Position numbers and translations under genes: made by a program
Part shown: one piece after another, positions 57,710 through 64,000 of the stretch
Position numbering within the stretch: position 1 is the stretch's first letter
Layout: each line of letters opens with the position of its first letter
Assembly: GCA_948467545.1 (NCBI GenBank)
Contig: CAOKER010000004.1
Span: forward strand, 62,001-126,000
DNA: 64,000 bases
Origin: an uncultured Eubacteriales bacterium
GTDB lineage: Bacteria > Bacillota > Clostridia > Oscillospirales > CAG-272
Direction: 5' to 3'
Notes under the pieces: model-generated
What the model saw: only the letters and a program-made list of their open reading frames with translations
Told to the model about the DNA's origin: nothing
Databases searched by the model: none

Positions 57710-58252
57710 ATGAAAAATCTTAAAAGAAAGGTACTCTTAGCACAGAGTGGAGATGAACAGGCTATGATGGATATTATATCTTTATTTGAACCGTTAACAA
57801 ATAAGTATTATGCTCTGATGAATTTCGATGAAGATTTTAAATCTGAAATTACAATGCATTTGATTGAGCTGATTAACTCTATGGATTTTTCAAGGTTTCG
57901 TATAATGAATGACGGTGCTATTATCAACTTTATAAAGACTTCAATACATAGGAAATATATACTGCTGTCCAAATTTAAAAGTAAAATACATGATCATGAA
58001 ATTTCTTGTGAATATAATGATTCTTTAAGCTGCAGCGAAGATAATTATAAATTTCAGAACATGATTGACGACCTTCTTGTCGACGAGATGCTGAAATGTT
58101 ATTTGACAAATAAGGAATATATATGTTTTAGTATGATGGTCGTCAAAGGCTTTTCTGCGTCACAGGTTTCCAAGCGTCTCGGTATGACCAGACAGGCAAT
58201 AAATAATACAAAAAATCGCAGCATTAAAAGACTAAAAGCCAATATACGATAG
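57710..58252 (+). CDS. Sigma-70-like factor
   Basis: A 180-residue protein with a helical N-terminus (KRKVLLAQSGDEQAMMDIISLFEPLTNKYY) resembling sigma region 2 and a C-terminal region-4 type helix-turn-helix (GFSASQVSKRLGMTRQAINNTKNRSIKRLK). The layout recalls small alternative sigma factors of the TcdR/UviA type and phage-like sigma proteins. It lies alone between long non-coding stretches in very AT-rich DNA. Target genes unknown. Confidence 0.75.
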   Translation: MKNLKRKVLLAQSGDEQAMMDIISLFEPLTNKYYALMNFDEDFKSEITMHLIELINSMDFSRFRIMNDGAIINFIKTSIHRKYILLSKFKSKIHDHEISCEYNDSLSCSEDNYKFQNMIDDLLVDEMLKCYLTNKEYICFSMMVVKGFSASQVSKRLGMTRQAINNTKNRSIKRLKANIR

Positions 58253-58347
58253 ACGGCACGCGGCGCGTATTTGAAACCCGTAATCAATAATTCGGTTAAG
58301 CCGAAAAGACCGCCGTAATATATTTTATGGGTAAATCGTGATGTTAC

Positions 58348-58390
58348 GTAAAATAATAAATTGTCTTGTCAGTACAATTTATTATTTTAC
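58348..58390. terminator. Bidirectional terminator
   Basis: GTAAAATAATAAATTGT (58348-58364) and its exact complement (58374-58390) form a 17-bp stem between the converging sigma-like and membrane-protein genes. Confidence 0.78.
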
Positions 58391-58403
58391 TTTCCGATTT
58401 TCT

Positions 58404-59087
58404 TTATATTAACGAGTATATTCCGTAATAAATTAAAAGAATACCTACTAAAGTTACTATAACAGGGACGACATAAGCTGCAACTTTGCTTAAAATACTT
58501 TCTATCTTTATAATAGCAGAAGTGCCTTGCAGTTTATTGTATGCGAAATAAATCAAAATAAGCGGAAATATATATATGAAATTATATATCATAATAAAGA
58601 CTATAACGAGCGGAAATATTAAATTATAAGTTGTTAATATGGCCAAGAAACCGAAATAGGGAAGCGCGCTTGTCAATTCGACGGCACAGAAGGCTGCGCC
58701 TAAGAAAAATAAGGATAATGGGGAAAGCCGAGCCGGATTCTTTAGGTCGCTTGTTTCTTCATCTTTGTTTTTAGTATTGAGTTTGGTTTTGATAATAAGA
58801 CGTATTCCCAACAATAGACAAAGGACACCTGCTCCCAGTGCAGCTCCGTATATATACCATGAATAAATTTCAATGGCCTTGTAAAGCAGTTTTGAAACCC
58901 ATGTGGCAATACCGTAATAAATTGCCAGTCCTAATGAAAGATTTGCTGTTCCGATACCGAAAATAAAAAACCAGATGTGTCTTTTGTTTTTTACCATAGC
59001 CTGCAACAGCATTTGCTCTGCAATTGCGGAAGGGTTTAAGCTGTCAAAAAAACTTGTTGTTATTACTGTTCCTAAAAGTATCCACAT
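58404..59087 (-). CDS. CcdA/GAP-like integral membrane protein
   Basis: A 227-residue protein with six membrane helices. FFDSLNPSAIAEQML in the first helix (a D-x-x-NP motif) and FLGAAFCAVELTSALPYFGFLAIL in the fourth are features of the CcdA/LysE/GAP-type exporter superfamily; its two Cys are not arranged as in typical CcdA. Possible roles are export or redox transport; I cannot decide. Confidence 0.7.
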   Translation of the reverse strand: MWILLGTVITTSFFDSLNPSAIAEQMLLQAMVKNKRHIWFFIFGIGTANLSLGLAIYYGIATWVSKLLYKAIEIYSWYIYGAALGAGVLCLLLGIRLIIKTKLNTKNKDEETSDLKNPARLSPLSLFFLGAAFCAVELTSALPYFGFLAILTTYNLIFPLVIVFIMIYNFIYIFPLILIYFAYNKLQGTSAIIKIESILSKVAAYVVPVIVTLVGILLIYYGIYSLI

Positions 59088-59116
59088 AATTATATCATCT
59101 CCCTATAATTCAAAAG

Positions 59117-59141
59117 GGCCAGCGCTTGTGTAACGCTGGCC
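59117..59141 (-). terminator. GC-rich hairpin upstream of the membrane protein
   Basis: GGCCAGCG (59117-59124) pairs with CGCTGGCC (59134-59141). It lies 30 bp upstream of the minus-strand membrane-protein start, so it is an attenuator or leader structure rather than a simple end-of-gene terminator. Confidence 0.5.
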
Positions 59142-59682
59142 TACTACACAATAAAATGAAACCCCGGCGGGCTGATTTTATCTTCATCATATTCAGTTAC
59201 TATTGTTTGCTGCCTATTGTTTACAAGTTCAATCGCCTCTTTTTCCTGCTGGGCGGTTGATTTTTATTCGGCGGAGATTTTATTTCTGATTTATTGTATT
59301 ACATAAAATATCCTATAAAAAACAAGACGCTTATTTTTACTCCTGCAATGGCCTGACGGAGTAAAAATAAGCGTTTTCCCGGCGGAATTTTTATTTTCAA
59401 TATAATATCATAAATCGGTGTAAAAGTCAATATATAATTTTTCTATATAGATTGAAAAAATAATGAATTGAAGGCGTACAGCAGTGGCGTCGTAAATCAG
59501 AAGACGATTTTAAGTAAATACGTATAAGGAAAATCGTTTTAAAATTCTCATGTTTTCATAGACTTTTCTTAGATGACGGGTATGCAAAAGATATAAGCAA
59601 GAAAATCCGCATGGTGATGAAGTCCAAAATTGAAGCGTGAGAACCTCTCTGTACCGATTGACCGTATCTTTATCGGTAATTG
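59142..59682. other. Intergenic region with perfect 16-bp dyad
   Basis: CGCTTATTTTTACTCC (59328-59343) and its exact complement (59358-59373) form a stem-loop that probably ends transcription from the large minus-strand gene at 59683. On the minus strand at about 59154-59270 a short open stretch (ending ISPPGFHFIV) has no start codon and may be a gene remnant. Otherwise nothing is supported. Confidence 0.55.
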
Positions 59683-62600
59683 TTATATCTGCCTCTTATA
59701 AAACGGTATTTTATTTTGCTTGTTGTCCTGTTTTTTTATTCTGTGTTTAACATACAAAATCTCAAGAATTACCGCGGCTATGATAACCGTTACGAGAACA
59801 GGGACAAGCTTTTCGTAGTTTGCCGATACTTCGGAATAGAGATTTTTATATCTTTCCTGCGAAATAAATGCAGTAAGATATTTGCTGTCATGCTCCGATG
59901 ACAAGCCCTTTATTTCGGATACCAAAAGGGTAGGAGTACCGATTTCAGTGCTGCCGTCAGTACCTCTTACGAATATTTTAATACTGTCTATTGTATTTCT
60001 TTCCGAAAAATCCACAAGCGAGAAGACGAGTTTATTCCAGCTTCCTGTAGACACATAACTTTTGGCCATCAGATAATCGTTTCCTGAATAAAGCAGGAGC
60101 ATGATTTCAGCGTTATCGATGCTTTCAGGCATATGAGCTAACTGAATTTCCATGGACAGATAATCAAACGGAGAGAAGTCTCTTGCATATTCAAAATCGT
60201 TTAATATCCCGCGCCATATAAACGAAGAATCTGTATCTGCAAGCTTTGCTACCATTATATTTTTCCTGTCGAGCAGATCGGACGCTTCAAGTGCTCCGCA
60301 GCCTTCCGCCGCGGACCAGCCGTCTGTACTTTTATCAGAGCTTATATCCCATAGATGTGCTGCCCCCTTAATATAGGGTTCTGTCGAAACTGTGTATGTT
60401 TCGCTGATCTTTCTGCCAAGCTTTAATGATTTTATAAGCTCTGTTCCGAGGATTTCCTCCCAACTCGATTTACTGCTGTCAAAATACTGAGCGTATTCCT
60501 CAGTCGCTGCAAGTGATTGGGCGGTATCAAGGTAACGCAGCATTTGCTCATGTTCATATACATTAAAATTCGGAGAGGCAATAAAAACATTGATAAGAGA
60601 GCATTTTGAATTTGCAATGTTATAGAAATCATAAATATATTCCGCGGCTTTCTTCATACCATTTTCTCCGGTTGCTGTAGTTCTGCCGCTTGACTCTGAT
60701 AAAATCAAAATATTTCTCGGAAGATCTCCGTACAACAGCTTTTTTTGCTTAAAGAAGGAACAGAGTACGTCGAGCTCTGATGAATAAAGAGTTTGTGTCT
60801 CATATGACTTTTGAGAACTTATATCTGAGTATTTACCGCTTGACGAATTTGTTTTTGCTATTGTTACTGCCGGCAGCCAATCAATATTTCCGCCGTACGA
60901 GATTTTATCAGCTATTGCGGTGATAAGCTCTCTGACATCAAAATGAACGCATGAGTCGGCTCCGCGTGAGTTGTAAAAATCGCTCCCGAAGGAAATATAT
61001 ACATTAAGCTCAGGATTAACTGAAATTGTGCTGTTGTAAATGATACGGACCGTATCCGCACAGAGAGATGAAAAATCAGAAAGAGATTTTTCCCCGGCAT
61101 AATAGTTTTCATACGCAAGATTTATTTCATCCCCGATGATGATTCCGGCAATACTTCCGTAACTGTTTCCGCTGTATCTTTCCGCGAGCATTTTGCACAG
61201 AGCGGCCAGCATTTCCGCGCCGGTTTCTTCGTTTATATTAAAGGCATAATATCTTCCTCCGATAATTTTTCCGGCTTTGACAGCATCATCGAAGAGAATG
61301 CGAGATGCGAGCTCGGCATCTGAGGGCATTGACGCTATAATTCGCAGATATACATTTATTGATGAGAATTTATATTCGGCAATTCTTTTGTCAAGTGAAT
61401 CGATTTCGTTTTCGTCGTAATAGAATGTTTTACCGTTATAATGGTATGAGCAGGAGGTGTAAGAAAGAGAAAAAAGCTTTGATATATCAGCTGTTACATA
61501 TGCGGCCTGAGAACCGATTGACTGAGACTCGGTAACCTCTGCAATAATTCCTTTTTTGTATGTATTTGAGGAGGTGCCGGATACAGAAGCGGACGATCCC
61601 TTTAAATTTGTTATCCATTTATCAGAATCTAATATTATAAAACCCGTTGCGGTGCGAATTGCCGCCGTATATTTTTTCAGTTCGTAATTGTCGGTTTGAA
61701 ATTTGACGGAAAATTCGGATGACATTTTTGTCTGTGCAGCAGGCTGAAGCTCCGATAAGGTAACGCTGTCGCTCGTTTGCCACGGTTCAAGAGCATAAAT
61801 ATTAATTTTTGAAGTTTGATATTTGTCACTGACGGAGCTCAAAACAGTTCCCTTGACATTTACCTCCCCTGTATTTTGAGAAATTTTGCAGCTGTCTATC
61901 GTTCCGTACTTTTCCGAGGGGGGATTTGCCGCAGATACCGCGCACACGGAAAGCAGAACAATTTCTCCGTCGGATGTACAGCCTTTAAAGGATATTCTGA
62001 AATCAGAAATATCCGAAACGGGAACAGGGAAACAGCATGAAAATATATTGCTTCCGGCAAGCTGCGAATCCTTAGCCGTCACAGTATATGATCCTGCCTC
62101 AGTATATTCATTTTCGTTGCTTGTCCTGTAATACAGAGTAATCGAACTGCAGTTTGTATAATCCATAAAGCTTACTCTGACTGCATTTGCATACGCCGAA
62201 CTGTTCGTGCTAAGCGATTTTGTTTCGAGAAACGGGGAGTCGGCGGATGTGGTAACATTGAAACGGTATACATCAGACTCATTATCATAGTCTAAGGTAC
62301 CTCCGTATACTATAAATTCATCAGTCATATATCTGTATTTACGCAGTGCGCTGTCGGCTGAAGCCGCAAAACCGTCAAGGTAAAGCGTAAACGGATTGGT
62401 GCTTGTCTGTTCTAAATCTGATGGAATGGGGCATACTCCTATTCTTACGGACGAAATATACGGAGAAATTAAACTTTGTTCCGAAATTTCTGAAATGTCA
62501 GCAAATACGGTGTTCCATCCGCCTGATTCGATTTCAAAGATTTCATCAAATACAGTTGTTCCCGATACGTCTATCTCGAGCTTCATACGGTACATAACTC

Positions 62601-63204
62601 CGGCAGTTTCCGGAAGATTTACAGCAAATGATATTTCATCGCATTCTTCCGAATTTATTCCTTTGATAATCTCTTTAACCGCAGCGTCCGACGATATACT
62701 GTTAATATCCGCCTCGTCCTCGGAAAAATTCCGCTCAATGTAATGCCATTCTCCCGATTCGCCTGAATCAATAAAAACCGATATGCATTTTGTATCCAAA
62801 AGAGGCTTCCACGGATATCTTGCGAGGGCATCTGCGGACGCAAGCGAAAGAGTGCCGTCCGACGCGGTCCATTCCGAAGCCTCGGAAGTATCTATGATGG
62901 ATACTGCTTCACTGTAAAGAGAAGAGCTTGTGTTTCGTATTACGGTCACATTGCTGAATTTGTTCATGGCGCAGACATACTTTGCGGCATCTGCCGCGGT
63001 TGAATATGTATAGGCGGATTCATCCTCAGGATTTGATTCTACAATTCCGTCAACTGCGGTTTCTTCTCCGGTTATGCCTGCAGCGTAAGAAGATATCGCT
63101 GCCGATGATAATATTGCAGTAAGTAAAAAAGCGGCAGATGTATTTTTTATAAATGTTTTTATTTTGCTTCGACGGTTTATTTTATAACGATATTGTAAAG
63201 TCAT
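59683..63204 (-). CDS. Large surface protein with DUF5722-like domain
   Basis: A 1,173-residue protein with a signal peptide (TSAAFLLTAILSSAAISSYAAG), Ser/Thr-rich beta-sandwich-like regions (about 40-560), a middle domain resembling DUF5722 (TIM-barrel glycoside-hydrolase-like; YVTADISKLFSLSYTSCSYHYNGKTF, AGIIIGDEINLAYENYYAGEKS and WLPAVTIA, about 570-900), another beta-rich segment and a C-terminal membrane helix (LVPVLVTVIIAAVILEILYVKHRIKKQ). It would be anchored on the cell surface and act on glycans. Upstream is a GH172-like gene, so this may be a polysaccharide-use locus. Activity unproven. Confidence 0.7.
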   Translation of the reverse strand: MTLQYRYKINRRSKIKTFIKNTSAAFLLTAILSSAAISSYAAGITGEETAVDGIVESNPEDESAYTYSTAADAAKYVCAMNKFSNVTVIRNTSSSLYSEAVSIIDTSEASEWTASDGTLSLASADALARYPWKPLLDTKCISVFIDSGESGEWHYIERNFSEDEADINSISSDAAVKEIIKGINSEECDEISFAVNLPETAGVMYRMKLEIDVSGTTVFDEIFEIESGGWNTVFADISEISEQSLISPYISSVRIGVCPIPSDLEQTSTNPFTLYLDGFAASADSALRKYRYMTDEFIVYGGTLDYDNESDVYRFNVTTSADSPFLETKSLSTNSSAYANAVRVSFMDYTNCSSITLYYRTSNENEYTEAGSYTVTAKDSQLAGSNIFSCCFPVPVSDISDFRISFKGCTSDGEIVLLSVCAVSAANPPSEKYGTIDSCKISQNTGEVNVKGTVLSSVSDKYQTSKINIYALEPWQTSDSVTLSELQPAAQTKMSSEFSVKFQTDNYELKKYTAAIRTATGFIILDSDKWITNLKGSSASVSGTSSNTYKKGIIAEVTESQSIGSQAAYVTADISKLFSLSYTSCSYHYNGKTFYYDENEIDSLDKRIAEYKFSSINVYLRIIASMPSDAELASRILFDDAVKAGKIIGGRYYAFNINEETGAEMLAALCKMLAERYSGNSYGSIAGIIIGDEINLAYENYYAGEKSLSDFSSLCADTVRIIYNSTISVNPELNVYISFGSDFYNSRGADSCVHFDVRELITAIADKISYGGNIDWLPAVTIAKTNSSSGKYSDISSQKSYETQTLYSSELDVLCSFFKQKKLLYGDLPRNILILSESSGRTTATGENGMKKAAEYIYDFYNIANSKCSLINVFIASPNFNVYEHEQMLRYLDTAQSLAATEEYAQYFDSSKSSWEEILGTELIKSLKLGRKISETYTVSTEPYIKGAAHLWDISSDKSTDGWSAAEGCGALEASDLLDRKNIMVAKLADTDSSFIWRGILNDFEYARDFSPFDYLSMEIQLAHMPESIDNAEIMLLLYSGNDYLMAKSYVSTGSWNKLVFSLVDFSERNTIDSIKIFVRGTDGSTEIGTPTLLVSEIKGLSSEHDSKYLTAFISQERYKNLYSEVSANYEKLVPVLVTVIIAAVILEILYVKHRIKKQDNKQNKIPFYKRQI

Positions 63205-63449
63205 ATTTTATAAAAACTTCCTTTCTGCCGTAGTACAACCTTGTAGACTGTTATGTTTTTTCATTTATCTGTATCAGCTTTCAATTTATTTTATAATAAC
63301 ATATATTTATTGAAATATTATTAATTTTAGTAAATTTTTTTGTTCATTTGAGCATAATGTTATTGTAGAATAGTCGAAGTAATGCCGAACACATCAAATC
63401 CTGCCAGTAAATCAAAAAAGCGGTACTGCCGAAGCAGACCGCTTTATGT
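63205..63449. other. Gap with terminator of the GH172-like gene
   Basis: AAAGCGGT (63417-63424) and ACCGCTTT (63438-63445) form a hairpin directly after the minus-strand gene that ends at 63450, followed on that strand by T-rich sequence. The remaining AT-rich bases hold the promoter of the DUF5722-like gene. Confidence 0.6.
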
Positions 63450-64000
63450 TTAAAATCTTGAAATTTCTTCGGGAGACGGCAGCGGAACTGCAAGGGCGGA
63501 CGGAGTTGACTGATACCAGTACGCAACAGACGAAAATTCATCGCCGCCATTAGGCAAGTCCTGTATTGTTGCGCGCAGAGCCGTTGAAAAATATACGGGA
63601 TCGGGTATGTGCCAGTGATACATCATAAATCTTGGCTGAGGGTTATATCTCGCTTTCTTTTCCTGTCCGGTGTGCCCGTAATAGAACATACCCTGATACA
63701 ATCCCGAAAACGGTTCATAACGGAAATTGCCGTTATCGCATCCCCAAGCATATGAGCCTCCGAAGTAGTCTTCTGTACCGGTGTAGTTGATACTCGGATA
63801 TTTTTCTCCGTCAATAAATATTTTTGTTTCACCTTCTACCCAGCCGCTGCTGCTGTTTGAACCAACCGACATCGAAACGCCGGCGAGCCACCCGCTGCCG
63901 TGTATTCCGTCGACAATCGTAAATTCGGTGTCCTTTACAACAGGTATTGCCTGCCTGTACGCGGCATGGAAATATGCAGCATTGTCCGGCAGCTCAGTCC
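63450..64000 (-). CDS. DUF2961/GH172-like protein, 5' end outside window
   Basis: The C-terminal 180 or so residues of a DUF2961 protein (glycoside hydrolase family 172 type). It includes YFHAAYRQAIPVVKDTEFTIVDGIHGSGWLAG, FIDGEKYPSINYTGTEDYFGGSYAWG and YHWHIPDPVYFSTALRATIQDL; the acidic residues in YTGTEDYFGG belong to the family's active-site region. Such enzymes act on fructo- or arabinofuranosides. The gene continues beyond 64000, so start and length are unknown. Confidence 0.83.
   Translation of the reverse strand, partial: TELPDNAAYFHAAYRQAIPVVKDTEFTIVDGIHGSGWLAGVSMSVGSNSSSGWVEGETKIFIDGEKYPSINYTGTEDYFGGSYAWGCDNGNFRYEPFSGLYQGMFYYGHTGQEKKARYNPQPRFMMYHWHIPDPVYFSTALRATIQDLPNGGDEFSSVAYWYQSTPSALAVPLPSPEEISRF

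Noticed and set aside
59154..59270. Short minus-strand open stretch ending ISPPGFHFIV
   Set aside because: It looks protein-like but has a stop just upstream and no start codon or ribosome site; kept only as a possible remnant.

Overview
The window looks like a chromosome segment of a spore-forming, low-GC Clostridia bacterium of the Oscillospirales/Ruminococcaceae kind. Supporting evidence is the spore genes (cotJA, cotJB, split cotJC, a PdaA-type deacetylase, an alpha/beta SASP), a secreted enzyme with a type I dockerin, GH172-like and DUF5722-like glycan genes, AGGAGG-type ribosome sites and frequent TTG/GTG starts. I see no rRNA, tRNA or CRISPR array.

Region 1 (about 1-31.7 kb) is a dense defence island. 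It holds an XRE regulator with a protein of unknown function; Fic genes and Fic remnants; a coupled SNF2 helicase, catalytically dead long Argonaute and SIR2 protein; a type III restriction-modification locus (Mod, a membrane protein, a TIR protein, and a Res gene with an in-frame TGA); RecQ; a DRT type 1-like reverse transcriptase-nitrilase gene; a DUF3990/XRE toxin-antitoxin pair; and an OLD-like ATPase followed by an HNH nuclease. The reverse transcriptase gene is split at codon-level precision by a 6,255-bp serine-recombinase element (19360-25614). That element carries TnpX- and TnpW-like genes, MarR, a MATE pump, a cytidylate-kinase-like protein, a sigma-like factor and a small HTH protein.

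Region 2 (31.96-44.28 kb) is, I propose, a 12.3-kb site-specific element sitting inside the spore-coat gene cotJC. The 5' third of cotJC lies at 44.26-44.46 kb and a later part at 31.75-31.97 kb, both on the minus strand, and they join in frame at a 12-bp direct repeat. A large serine recombinase is the last gene before the right repeat. All cargo lies on the plus strand: an LtaS-like sulfatase-fold membrane protein, a small membrane protein, a signal peptidase, a YidC insertase fused to a TagF-like glycerophosphotransferase domain, an ABC importer of the iron/2-aminoethylphosphonate type and a winged-helix/LicC-PntC-like cytidylyltransferase. This resembles a cell-surface polymer decoration module carried by a skin-like sporulation intervening element. 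The cotJC fragment at 31.7 kb lacks its 3' end, so a second rearrangement also happened there.

Region 3 (44.2-64 kb) looks like ordinary host chromosome: the cotJ operon, two polysaccharide deacetylases, YitT, a dockerin-bearing phosphodiester glycosidase-like protein, HIT protein, DUF1858 protein, TrmK, Nif3-like protein, pyruvate kinase, RF2, two small acidic membrane proteins, a SASP, a sigma-like factor, a CcdA/GAP-like membrane protein, a large DUF5722-like surface protein and a GH172-like gene cut by the window end.
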